Of a stretch of 64,000 nt of DNA, positions 22,288 through 32,509 are shown in pieces. Origin of the DNA: Agapetus fuscipes (lineage: Eukaryota; Arthropoda; Insecta; Trichoptera; Glossosomatidae); assembly GCA_951799405.1 (NCBI GenBank), contig OX637334.1, forward strand, positions 12,896,001 to 12,960,000. Direction: 5' to 3'. The notes under the pieces are model-generated. The model was not told where the DNA came from, made no database searches, and saw only the letters and a program-made list of their open reading frames with translations. The position numbers were made by a program, and so were the translations under genes. The first letter of the stretch is position 1; each line of letters opens with the position of its first letter.

Positions 22288-23141
22288 TAGGGAATGCAAT
22301 CTCGCGAGATTTTAGACCTAGCCGAGATCTCGCGAGACCGTAAAGCCAGTCTCGCGAGATTACGAGATTTCCGAGATCTCGCCCAATTGGGTATTTTTAC
22401 TAAAAACATTCGCTAATACTATTAATTCCGTTTATTGATTTTCAATATAGAAGATATTTATAACAAAATAAATATAACAAAGATCAGCCTTCTGCAGTCT
22501 TAAGAACAAAAAACTCAAAATAAAACAAAAATAACACTTCGAAATATAACAAAAATCATCCTTCTGCAGTACCTATTATGAACAAAAAACTTAAAATGAA
22601 AATTAAAAAAACTTCGAAATATAACACTAAATCAGCCTTCTGCAGTATTATGAACAAAAAACTTAAAATAAAAAAATATTTTTTTTCGAAATATAACACT
22701 AAATCCGCCTTCTGCAGTATTATGAACAAAAAACTCAAACCAAAACAAAAAAACACCATGAAATAATTCGAAATGTACCTAACACTTTTTCAGCTTTCTG
22801 CAGCATTTGTAATTTTTAAGGATATGTAAGTATTATTAAACAGTGTTATTAAAAGGATAAGCTATTTTTGAAAGTGGCTTCTCAAAAAACACAGCATATC
22901 AAGGGTTTCATCTGATAGACGACTCCTGATTTTACAGGCCAAGTACCTCGCGGCCGAAAATGCTCTTTCTGCCTCTACACTAGTCGCAACCGCGCTACGA
23001 TACACACACCGATTTTGCTGCGCCACTCAATCTCGCAATCTCGCGAGATCTCGTACAAAAATTGAACGAGACTCAGTCTCGCAAAATATGGACGAGATCT
23101 CGCGAGATCAGGATCTCGCGAGAACGAGATTGCATTCCCTA
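22288..23141 (-). mobile_element. hAT element with internal minisatellite
   Basis: Ends tagggaatgcaatctcgcga and the inverted form ending gattgcattcccta are flanked by a perfect 8-bp duplication gtcgttac (22280-22287 and 23142-23149). Both ends are dense in tctcgcgaga palindromes. Inside, a ~65-base unit containing gccttctgcagtattatgaa is repeated about five times (22460-22800). A minus-strand remnant near 22880-22990 reads TSVEAERAFSAA, the hAT dimerisation motif, so the element derives from an autonomous hAT related to the 10.6- and 40.7-kb copies. Confidence 0.92.
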
Positions 23142-23149
23142 GTCGTTAC

Positions 23150-23830
23150 GTCTTAAAAATATAACTAAAAAGTTTACCCACCATACAAAGTCCTAGTTTG
23201 CATACAAAAGGGTTCAATGACCATCTTTAATAATCTAGATTTTTGATTCTAAAATCTAAGTTGCAAAGATATATTAAAATTAAAAACTCATATCAAATGC
23301 ATGCTCACAAACAGATACGTGTAAATTCGCGGTTAAAAACGCTGAATGTGTGCTTACAAATTAAAACCAAATCTTCAATGAACATAAAACCTGCAACTCT
23401 TACCGACCTTCCTTGAAACAGGGGTTACATTGACAAAGTGAATTATTGTTTACACTATGGGTGGTCAGCTTTATACCAACCTATAAGTCAAGGATCTTTC
23501 TTGTGTCATTGGCGTTTTTTCCAGAGAAGACCAACCTCGCAGAGGGTTCTTGAGGTGCGATTCACACAAAACGGCGTTCGCCAAATCAATCATCCAAATA
23601 TTTATATTTATTTAAGTATATATATGGCTATTTCCAATTGTACGAGTATGCAGGTACACACCGCGGTGGAATAAAATTGATTTATTATTGATATATTATA
23701 TTTTTATTGAAACGGCATAAGCTGGTAGATGATTCTAGCTTTACATACGTCATACAGTGGGTTAATTTTTGCAAGAAAGTCGAGGACAGATTTTGTGCAA
23801 TTTATTCTTTTTTTAAATTCTACAGAGTAC
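23150..23830 (-). repeat. right arm of composite inverted repeat, with R245 copy (23219-23492)
   Basis: This is the reverse-complement counterpart of 16490-18260. The R245 copy is complete here (not split by RTE), with flanks on both sides matching the left arm. The left flank continues to about 22250 across the hAT insertion. Confidence 0.8.
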
Positions 23831-23859
23831 CTTGTAAGTATTTTTTATTATTTTGGGTT

Positions 23860-23966
23860 TGAAATAAACACCGAAACGGGATTTTTTTTGACACCCACAG
23901 TGGGGATCGAATCATAGACCTCTGTCATGGAATACAACCATTCTACCAAATGAGCTATCAACCGGA
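23860..23966 (-). mobile_element. tRNA-SINE fragment (head)
   Basis: On the minus strand the sequence runs through a tRNA-like head (ggttgatagctcatttggta) to gtttatttcaaaccca. The 3' half is missing. A short gggaccggat repeat follows. Confidence 0.65.
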
Positions 23967-25020
23967 TGGGACCGGATGGGACCGGACCGGCAAGGTTTCA
24001 GTGTCTGTTGTCGCCATTATATGAGGACGAGCAAGAGCCGTAACTGGCTTGTCCTCACTTCTTTTTATCCACGTGTCTCCCAGGATGCCAAGCTGAAGGA
24101 GTGTGGAGGATGGCGGCTCAAGTGAGCGGAGGCCATGACTCAATTTGAGCTGTAGGGCCATTGAAGAAGCCTACCTGGATGTTAGGTAGTGAAATGTCTT
24201 CTACCCTGTCACCCTAGCAGCGCCCGTGGGGGGTCATGACCTTGTGTATGTTGGTGCGTGCACATGTGTGTGTGCTTCCACAATGAGTGTGATATCGGGG
24301 GGCGAGGCGCTTTGTGCGGCGGTACAATACGCGCTGCGCCTGGGGACCCGAAACCCAAATAACAGCCTTTGAGCCTACCCATATGAACTCTTATCGAGCA
24401 AGGAAGTAATTGAAAAGCTCAAATGTTGTGCATAAATTAGATAGCGCCACCATAACATTTCCAACAAAGTTTACAATTGACTATAACTTATTTCTGAAGT
24501 TAAAGCTTATACTCCAGGTGCTGGCCATACTGCAGGTTATACCACTTATACCTGTATGTTTGTAGCTTACAGCGGCATCGTGGTCTACGACTTCGACTTG
24601 GCAAGTTCACTCAACCTGCTTTGAATACCGGGTCGTCTCTGGAGAATGCAAAGACTTCAAGGACTTTTTGGCTAAAATGAAGAATCCATTCGTTCATGGA
24701 TAATATGACCATGGTTGATTGTTCATGTCCCTGAAGTAAAATCGGACGGAACATTTTTGAATTCGGAACTATTTTCTCGGCGAGCAAACGTCATTCTTGC
24801 ACGATACTACCGTCCTTAGCAACCAATAACAAAATATTGGTGTGACTTGTTCCTTGCAACCCAACCGGGTGATGACACAATATTGTCTATGCCAATTCAT
24901 CTGCTGGTGTTCACCTTATTGCATTTACAATACCTACCTACTCGTACCTTTAGGAAAATAACATCCCAAGCTGGGCAGATTTGATGACTGGGATGTGCCT
25001 ACTATCTTTCAACTTTGCGT
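23967..25020. other. unassigned 1-kb stretch
   Basis: The part from 24000 to 24360 is GC-richer than its surroundings and could be an old element end. No ORF or motif supports a gene. Confidence 0.35.
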
Positions 25021-25079
25021 TCTACAGGGTGGGGCAGCATAATTTCCTTTTTTCAAAACTTAATAAAACTAAAAGAAAT

Positions 25080-25305
25080 TAATACTTTGTTTTATTCCAC
25101 TTTTATTGTTTTTGAGTAAGTTACAAATATTTTTGGAATCACTTCCATCATCGGGTAACTAACAATTACTAAATTTAAACTTAAAAATTAAGACAGTGGA
25201 GTGGGATCTATTGGCGGTAGTGGTAGGGAGGGGGTAGAAAAGTAGATGTGTGGGAGGGAGATGGTAATTTTTGGGGCGGAGCTAATATTGCTAGGAGAGG
25301 AGATA
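25080..25305 (-). mobile_element. Penelope 3' end, left half of inverted pair
   Basis: It matches the 3' terminal sequence of the Penelope-like element at 62330-62550 (ttgttttattccacttttat, catcatcgggtaac, gggagggagatggt). 5'-truncated at the central MITE. Confidence 0.82.
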
Positions 25306-25603
25306 GGGCCATCCACACGCTTGCGGCAAACGCCGTTCGGCTAGTAGTGTAAGAGCTAGACGTATGAAACCTTACCTTATCTACTACCAGGCAGAGACAT
25401 GGTCAGGCTGGTAGTTTGCATCGAGTACATGATTTTTTCACAGATCCAAAACGCTCCAGGATAGGAAAAGGGAGATCTGTGAAAAAAATCATGTACTCGA
25501 TGCAAACTACCAGCCTGACAATGTCTCTGCGAGGTAAGGTTTCAAACGTCTAGCTCTAAGACTACGCGCCGCAAGGCGTTTGCCGCAAGCGTGAGGATGC
25601 CCC
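25306..25603. mobile_element. palindromic MITE (element X)
   Basis: Inverted arms of about 130 bases start gggccatcc and end ggatgcccc, and include cgcttgcggcaaacgcc and gagctagacgt.tgaaacct. The central bases (caaaacgctccaggatagg) separate the arms. Partial copies occur at 30178-30360 and 35930-36065. Confidence 0.75.
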
Positions 25604-25815
25604 ATCACAACACATTGTGTTACATCCCCAAAATCACCATCTCCCTCCCACACATCTACCTTTCTACCCCCTCCCTACCACTACCACCAATAGATCCCAC
25701 TCCACTGTCTTAATTTTTAAGTTTCAATTTAGTAATTGTTAGTTACCCGATGATGGAAGTGATTCCGAAAATATTTGTAACTTACTCAAAAACAATAAAA
25801 GTGGAATAAAACAAA
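25604..25815 (+). mobile_element. Penelope 3' end, right half of inverted pair
   Basis: An inverted copy of 25080-25280, ending aaaagtggaataaaacaaag. Both halves are truncated toward the centre, so the 3' ends face outward. Confidence 0.82.
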
Positions 25816-26009
25816 GTTTTAATTTATTTTATTTTTTAATTCTTTATTAAAAAATAATCAATCTTTAAAAATGAATTTCCACAGTGTTTCACAAAAATCT
25901 TTTCAAAATTTAATAAAACTGATTGTATCAGTCAGAATTTTATTATTTGTTTTTTATAATGTAGGCACATACTTAAAGTTTTGTTTATTTAGTTTTTGAT
26001 GATTCAATC

Positions 26010-26734
26010 AGGTAAGTCACGTCCCCCATTCTCCATACACTGAGTGACCGATTTCTGGCGTTTGTCATGACTCTTGCCAGCATATCAAGCGTTATCCTAG
26101 TAATTTATTCCTGGAAGTTGGTCTTCAAATCTTGTAGGGTCCTTGGACGGTTCACATAAACACGGGATTTCAAAAAACGCTTTAGAAAAAAATCACACGG
26201 GGACAAATCGGGAGAGCGAGCCGGCCACTCCAAATCGCCCATAATTGAGATGAGGCGTTTTTTTCCTCACAACACGTTCATCTGAAAATGGAATTCACGT
26301 TCAGAATGGTGATTCTGAACGCTGATTAACATACAAGATGGTGATTCTTGCACAATCACCATCTTGTATGGATCGAAATGGAGATCATCGTGAAGAATTC
26401 TCCTCACAGAACAATCAGAAAGTCCAACGACAGACGCATGTTTGCGCGCAGAACGCCATGGTGATCGCAAAATTGAAGCTCTCACTGCTCTCAGGTGATT
26501 TAATGGGACAAGAGACTCCAGTTCTTCGTTTTGTCACATTTTCAGTTTGTCTGAACATAGTGATCCACATGGTAATTGATTTCTGGTCGGGGACAAGGGC
26601 CATCAGGGCTAAATTAAAGCGATTCCGAAAGGCGCGCTGGGTTACGATCACAGAACATTCGTTCGAAAAGTAGGCCTCAACGGCAAATGCACGCTCCTCA
26701 CTATTCCAACGCGTGATGGTGACTAAACTGTATG
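26010..26734 (-). pseudogene. mariner transposase (broken)
   Basis: Minus-strand pieces in order are RWNSEERAFAVEAYFSNE, TQRAFRNRFNLALMALVPDQ, SPWRSARKHASVVGLSD and SVRRILHDDLHFDPYKM (both N-terminal helix-turn-helix regions), then WPARSPDLSPCDFFL and FLKSRVYVNRPRTLQDLK (around the third catalytic aspartate). The segment containing the first two catalytic aspartates is deleted, and frameshifts occur near 26270 and 26450. It is the same broad family as the element at 1675-3688 but not a close copy. Confidence 0.85.
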
Positions 26735-27757
26735 GCTCAGTTTAGACACACGAAATTTATTTGAATAAGTTTCGATAGTGACGTCAAGCAAAATGGCCGC
26801 TCCGCAGTGACAGAATATGCTGGCAATTTTGATATTATGATGATTTTAAAAAAATGCCGCATAACCCGCTTATTTCGTAATGTTGGTCAGACTGAGTTGT
26901 CAGACATTTCCACTTCGGAGTTAAAATGTCTGAAAAGTCAAAGACAATAATGCTATGGACTCGACAATTTTGGTAGGTATTTTTTTTTTTTTGTTAATTT
27001 AAAACTCGAAAACCTTTATTTTCTGTGAAAACTAAAAACAATTTGGAAAATATAAAATAATTGTTAACCCCTTGAAAAGAAAAAGGAAGTAGGTAATAAT
27101 TAAATTAAGTTTGTTCTTACTTTTGGATTAAAAACAATTTTATTTCACAACGGTGTTTTTTCCATTGCAACGTTTTAATTATGAAATGATTCCGTGAAAC
27201 TTTTCACGCAAGAAACATGTTAATCAACTATTTTTATTAGTCGTAAATAATTTTAGTCGTAAGGGAAGTTTTAAATTCAATGTTGGTCTCGGCAAATAAG
27301 CGCCAAAAACAATGACACAATATAATGTTAACACAATATATAATACCAATGCAATATTAATAACACAATTGCAATATTGCATTCTGTTTCATAAAAATAC
27401 TTTTGAGGTTAAGAACCTGTAATATATTTCCACAACTAACATTGGAATATTCTGCCAGTTTGTACAACACCACGATGAATTTTAAATTATCTGTATGATT
27501 CTTTTTTTTTACCGACGCATAGTTAAGCTTAACACGTATTAAAATAATTTAATTCCTACATTATTTTAATCCCATTCGATGTTTGAATAAACCGCAACAG
27601 CTAAATGTCATTAGAAGAAAAAGATTCTTTTTTGTTCAAAAAATATTTTGTTCAAATGTGTGTGGAGACGGAGAAACCGATAGTTGCCGCTAAAAATCGG
27701 TCACTGACGTCACTATCGATACTTATTCAAAAAAAATTCGTGTGTCTAAACTGAGCC
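26735..27757 (+). mobile_element. GGCTCAG-ended non-autonomous DNA element, complete copy
   Basis: Inverted ends ggctcagtttagacacacga and tcgtgtgtctaaactgagcc extend about 45 bases, including gatagtgacgtca. A TAT trinucleotide flanks both ends (26732-26734, 27758-27760). The 1023-base interior has no coding capacity. The 3-bp duplication would fit PIF/Harbinger, but the family is not established. Confidence 0.88.
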
Positions 27758-27879
27758 TATGACAAAACTTTATAGTTCCACCTCTCGAACGAGACCACTA
27801 GCGCTCCGCTACATCATCAACCGAGTGAATGGCGAGCATTTTAAAAAAGGAAATTATGCTGCCCCACCCTGTATATACC

Positions 27880-28225
27880 ATTCACAAAATAGACCTAACT
27901 CCTACTACTGTTTACTTTGAGCATCATTTATACTTATTGAAGATTGCCCATGAAGTACCTCCTCTAAATAATGATTTCCATGGTGATGTCGTCAGCGTCT
28001 TTAATTCCTTCATCCTTCCATCTTTTCTTAGATGACAACATGGAGAAGCTGGTGTTTATCGTTCCTAGTGCAAATCTTACAAATCTTACACCGCTCACCA
28101 GTAAAATAAATGGTTGGTGGGAGGACTTCTTTGGTGGTGACGCATTCACACCCTGAAAATTAAATCTTATGGTAGCGATAGTGATCCTCACATCACGCAC
28201 ACAACTAAGCTGCACATACAGTGCC
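27880..28225. other. unassigned
   Basis: Short opposing frames exist here (27964-28227) without motifs. Nothing is recognised. Confidence 0.35.
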
Positions 28226-28229
28226 ACAT

Positions 28230-28492
28230 TTTCCCGGAAGGAGTCACGTGTGGTGATTAGAGTCTAATTATTTTCACGGGTAAGGGGACCGATTTTGTAA
28301 AGTATTTGCATCCTGTAAGGCAGGTTCTCATTTCTTGGGACGGCTGAGTGAAACCTGCCGGTACTATTATTTTGTGTTTGAAATAAACACCAAAACGGGA
28401 AGATATTTTAAACACCCTCGGTTGGGATCGAACCCTAGCCCTCTGGCTTTGAAGACAAGCTTTCTACCAACTTAGAACACCTCGTTATTACA
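28230..28492 (-). mobile_element. tRNA-derived SINE, diverged minus-strand copy
   Basis: On the minus strand the order is a degraded tRNA-like head (B-box like ggttcgatcccaa), the caaaacg/gtgtttatttcaaacaca block, the ccggcaggtttcactcagcc block and the cacacgtgactcc block. This is the same order as the full-length SINE at 7446-7781. Confidence 0.7.
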
Positions 28493-29227
28493 TTTTACAA
28501 AAACTAGGTATAGTTTGTGGTTACTATTACAATTATATTAGTTGTTCTATGGCGCCCCTCGCCCTTACGTGTGTGTGTGTGTGTGCATGAACATGTAGTA
28601 GATGTACCTCAGTAACACGGCAGCCTACTTTACATTATAGAATAATCAATAAAGTCGTTAATAATGTCCACTAGCACATTCACACACCATTACTCCCTCA
28701 GGGAGTCCCACACAGGCACAGCAAGCTCAGTCAGCGGATAGACCTCCGACCAGCACAACCAGAGGAGCAACACCTCACGTGCTCACAGGGGAAGTGTGTG
28801 GAGACATGAAGGATATACTCTGAAAGCTCTTGCCGCCTTTCCGCTTAACACTGAGATTTCTTGGCTGAAGAGAACAGGCTGCTGTAGTGTATAGACTTAC
28901 ATTAAACTTACAGTAATGAATCAAACCACAAGTGTATTTTAATTTCATCGCTTTTTAATTATATATAAAGTGAAACTAAGTGAGTAGAAGTACAAAGTGT
29001 TGTAGACTTGCTTGTGTTGACATTTCGGTCTTCTAACTCTGACATGATCAAGTCGTTTTCTTCGCCAATGACGGATCTAAGAACTCATTGTCAGTTGTAA
29101 CTGGTGGTGTTAGTAAGTAACAAAGATAAGGTGTTTCAGGGAGCTCTAGTTTCCTGGCCCCTTATCCTGCCGCTGTGGTTGTGATGCAGCTGCCCTGTTG
29201 CTAGTTTGCTGATGAGGAGATGTTGTG
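28493..29227. other. region upstream of kinesin exon 1
   Basis: This would contain the promoter and 5' UTR if 29228 is the translation start. A TATA-like attatatataaag lies near 28959-28971. A (GT)n run occurs at 28570-28584. No cap-proximal element can be fixed from sequence alone, and an additional upstream non-coding exon is possible. Confidence 0.35.
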
Positions 29228-29415
29228 ATGGCCGTGAAGTCCTCCCGGCTGTCCCTGCGGCGCTCCGGGGCCTCCCGATCAGCAGAGAGCCTAACGGAGA
29301 CTGCGCCCCCCGGGGCCCTGGTGAGAGGCAGCAGCTTCCAGGCCCTGGGGGACTCTGCTCAGGGCTCCAGCTCACCGGGGGCGCGCAGCTTCACCAGGAG
29401 GTCTGCTGGAGGACG
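29228..29415 (+). CDS. KIF12: kinesin KIF12-like, probable first coding exon
   Basis: An ATG opens a GC-rich frame (MAVKSSRLSLRRSGASRSAE onward, 62 complete codons) rich in Ser, Gly and Ala, ending at a donor CG|gtaaat in phase 2. Exon 2 begins at an acceptor gttgtag|C with matching phase, and joining the two creates an arginine codon without a frame break. Low-complexity N-terminal tails before the motor are common in kinesins. The exon was chosen for its GC content, its phase match and its similar composition to the start of exon 2; there is no domain to prove it. The first intron would span 27.3 kb of transposons, including the Gypsy element. Confidence 0.58.
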
Positions 29416-29700
29416 GTAAATTGATATAGTTACTTTATTCACCCTCTTGCTGACGATTACTTTATTTGTAACTGTGGATTTTTATCTAATAAAAGGCACA
29501 GTTTGACTTGAGCGATAACAATGGATTTCCGGGTCTGGAGTCTAGTGGTTAACATTCCGTACTTGTAATCAGAAGGTCGTGCGACCTGCACTTTCCAAGT
29601 TTACACTTACCTACTCATACATACTCAGACTCATACTTATTTACATGCCTACTCAGAATTTTGATTGGGCTCCCTCAATAAAGAAGAAGAGCCTTTATGT
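29416..29700. other. start of intron 1 with tRNA-like fragment
   Basis: Positions 29531-29600 (gtctagtggttaa, then aatcagaaggtcgtg) look like the head of a tRNA-derived SINE different from the main family. Confidence in this is low. Confidence 0.35.
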
Positions 29701-29921
29701 CAGGGGTACCCATACTTTTTCTTGAGGAGATCGACTTAGCAAAAATTTATGAATAGGAGATCGACATTTTACTTAACTGTTTAGCCGAGGGGTGAACATT
29801 TTTTTTGTTATACTTTTGCCCATACAAATTCTGTTGACGGGGGGGAGGGAGGGGGGGATTTTTCGATATCCTCGGCGATCGACTTCAAAACCTTTCGCGA
29901 TCGACCGTTTGGGCACCTCTG
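29701..29921. mobile_element. short hAT-like MITE
   Basis: Ends caggggtacccatac and gtttgggcacctctg are imperfect inverted copies. The flanks ctttatgt (29693-29700) and ctctatgt (29922-29929) agree at 7 of 8 bases. The interior repeats gatcgac and contains a G-run. Confidence 0.7.
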
Positions 29922-30177
29922 CTCTATGTCATCAAGAAACCAACTGCTCGACAAGCTTCCGACATTGCGGTCTCGACTCGACTGAACAGGAAGCTTTTTT
30001 GCGCAGAAATGTATGAATGGAAGTGATCAGTCGGTTATTACTCAATCTGCATGCAAGCGAATGTTGGCTAGGACTTGATGCAGGTGTGTATCAGTGGCTA
30101 TACCTATAGTAACATGATTTTAAGCTACGAAATAAAGGAAGAAGATGTGTGCAACAGATGATGGAATGTTAGATAGT

Positions 30178-30660
30178 CTAAGAGCTAGACGTATGAAACC
30201 TTACCTCATCGACTACCAGGCAGAGACATGGTCAGGCTGGTAGTTTGCATCGAGTACATGATTTTTTCACAGATCTGCCTTTTGCTATCCTGGAGCGTTT
30301 TGGATGCGGCCTCTTCAAAGAGGCCCAAAAAATGGTGCAAACTACCTCATCGACTACCAGGCAGAGACTAGTAAAAACTAATGATCCATATTAATTACCT
30401 GCTTTTTGCATAAAAAAAAATATTCCAAACCTGGAGCGTTTTGAATGCGGCCATTTTTTTGTAAATTATAAAAAACGATCTTTTGAAGTTAGTTGTATGA
30501 GCCATGGAAATAAAGTAAAAAAATATGATACTACATACATTACTTGTAATAAGAGGATAAACAAACTACAAATTTGTATTTCCAACCCTTCTTGTTCAGG
30601 AGAAAAGGGGGTAAAATGTTATTTTTTACAATATATTTTATAACTGAACTAGCAGTACCC
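30178..30660. repeat. element X fragments and left arm of 5.9-kb-spaced inverted repeat
   Basis: Starts gtctaagagctagacgtatg (element X end) and contains a second partial copy at 30345. From 30385 to 30655 it pairs with the reverse complement of 35735-36010, sharing tcctggagcgtttt-like and cccttcttgttcaggagaaa segments. Confidence 0.72.
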
Positions 30661-30927
30661 GGCGTGTTTCACTACGCCATTTGGGCATGTGGTATCAATT
30701 TTTTCTACAGATAAAAGAGGAAACAACAGGATCAAAAAAAAAAGTGTGCTAATCGGAATCAAGCTTCACACAATTTATCCCTAGGTTAATCTTCACGTTT
30801 TCTAAAAAAAAAGGTCTAGGTACAACTGTTAAGCAGCAGAGCCAAGCATAGGGAAAATCGATTGCGGTGCTCCATTTATATTTAAGATAAAAAAATCGGC
30901 TATGTAACGTCACTCATCTAATCTATT
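30661..30927. other. unassigned repeat start
   Basis: The sequence ctagcagtacccggcgtgtt resembles the start of an insect repeat family. The end of that family may be the aatcggatgagcgatttatg...catacatac segment seen at 33374-33510, 34241-34390 and 34836-35020; this link is an inference. Confidence 0.35.
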
Positions 30928-31168
30928 CTAAGTTGCATGGATATAATTGTTACATTTGGAATTCACATTAAGTGCATGCCCACAAGCAGACACGTATAAG
31001 TTCACACTTGCACATTCTGCGTGTGAACCAACAACATAAAAACCCAAATCTCAAATGAACATACACCCTGCAACTCTTTGCTGACCTTCCCTGAAACAGG
31101 GGTGACATTGGCAGAGTGAACCATTTTTTATTTATAGTTGGTCAGATGCATATTGACCTATACAAGAA
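30928..31168 (-). repeat. R245 repeat copy (minus)
   Basis: Full-length, moderately diverged. It faces the plus-strand copy at 31986-32215, giving an inverted pair around 31169-31985. That inner stretch is AT-rich and I see no gene in it. Confidence 0.8.
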
Positions 31169-31919
31169 AAGAATATAAACAATAAATTAAATTTTATAAT
31201 CATACAATTAAAGAACTAATCTATAAAATTCACTATACTCTTTGAGCAAAGTGAAGAAATAAATGTATTCCAAACAATCAGGAATATTTTTCAATGTAAC
31301 CGCACTGTGAAACGTATGCAGTTGGGGAAAATGCTTCATACAATATGATGCACTTAAGTGTTTTTTCAACTATCTCCATAAAAGTGTTTAATTTATGTTG
31401 AATTTTTGACTCCCTGTCCTGTCTTTATCCCGGCCAAGTGAATTCACATTTTTTCCCCACATTTAAAATGTGCTCTATCCATTATTTCAATAAGTGAAAG
31501 TTTTAGGTAGTGCACACGGAACATTTTCTATTGACAACAAAATTGTAAGTCGCACGGCCGGGTTAGGTAAAAGGCAAACATTTTGTTTATTTTGGTTGCT
31601 TTGGACCATTGTCACATAGAAGAAAGACGTTTAACCGCCGAGAAAAAAACGATCTTTAAATTTGTGGTGAGTATATAATTTTACAGAAATGCGTTTTTTG
31701 AAAAAACAACTATATTATGTATACTTTTAATTAAAAGTATGTTTCAATAAAAGGTTTTAATAATAATAATATATTTCAATATAGTCTTCTAGTTGTGACA
31801 TACGAACTTTCGTTTATCGTATTTTTTATAAGTGCGGGATATAAAAGCTTTCTTACATTTCTAAAATTCAACTTGGAATACTTGAATAACATTTTTTAAT
31901 TTGGAACTTTTGTCTAGGC

Positions 31920-32473
31920 CAGGGGTCGGCAACCTTTTGAGTCGGAAGAGCCAAAAATTACAATTTACAAATTTCAAAGTTTTTCCTTGACTTATAGGTT
32001 GGTATGAGGCTGACCACCCATACTGTAAAAAATGGTTCACTTTGCCAATGTCGCCCCTGTTTCAGGGAAGGTCGGCAAGAGTTGCAGGGCTTATGTTCAT
32101 TTAAGATTGGGTTTTTATATTGTAGTTCCACATGCGGTATGTGTGAGCGCGAAATTATGCGTGTCTGCTTATGGGAATGCATTTGATGTGAATCTCAAAT
32201 GATACATATCTTATTTTGGATTTGGATTTGTAAAGAGCCGAAAATGTTTTTTTGCCAACAATAAATAGCGTCGATGGGGCGGGGGGAGGGTGGGGGGTGA
32301 AAAGCGAGTACAAGTAGCGGAGAGATCGTTAATCGATTCAGAACGATTTAGTTTTTTTCGATCAGAAGTATAATTCTGTGTTTTTTTTATATTTGCGTAT
32401 GAAGCTAAAGAGCCGTAACTTCATACCCAAAGAGCCGCATGTGGCTGGTGAGCCGCAGGTTGCTTACCCCTAA
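31920..32473. mobile_element. hAT-like MITE carrying an R245 insertion
   Basis: Ends caggggtcggcaacctttt and aggttgcttacccctaa are imperfect inverted repeats of a type common in short hAT elements. Inside are repeated agagccg motifs and a plus-strand R245 copy (31986-32215). No clean 8-bp duplication is seen. Confidence 0.6.
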
Positions 32474-32509
32474 CCAAACCGATATCGATCCACCATATTT
32501 ACTATACCA

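Larger units (their letters stand above)
25025..27871 (-). mobile_element. Tc1/mariner element with nested insertions
   Basis: Inverted ends cagggtggggcagcataatt and its complement are flanked by TA (25023-25024, 27872-27873). The minus-strand transposase lies at 26010-26734, with its N-terminus beyond a nested GGCTCAG element (26735-27757). A Penelope inverted pair with a MITE at its centre fills 25080-25815. Confidence 0.88.

Noticed and set aside
22556..22766. Short opposing ORFs with repeated peptides
   Set aside because: They translate the 65-bp repeat inside the hAT element.
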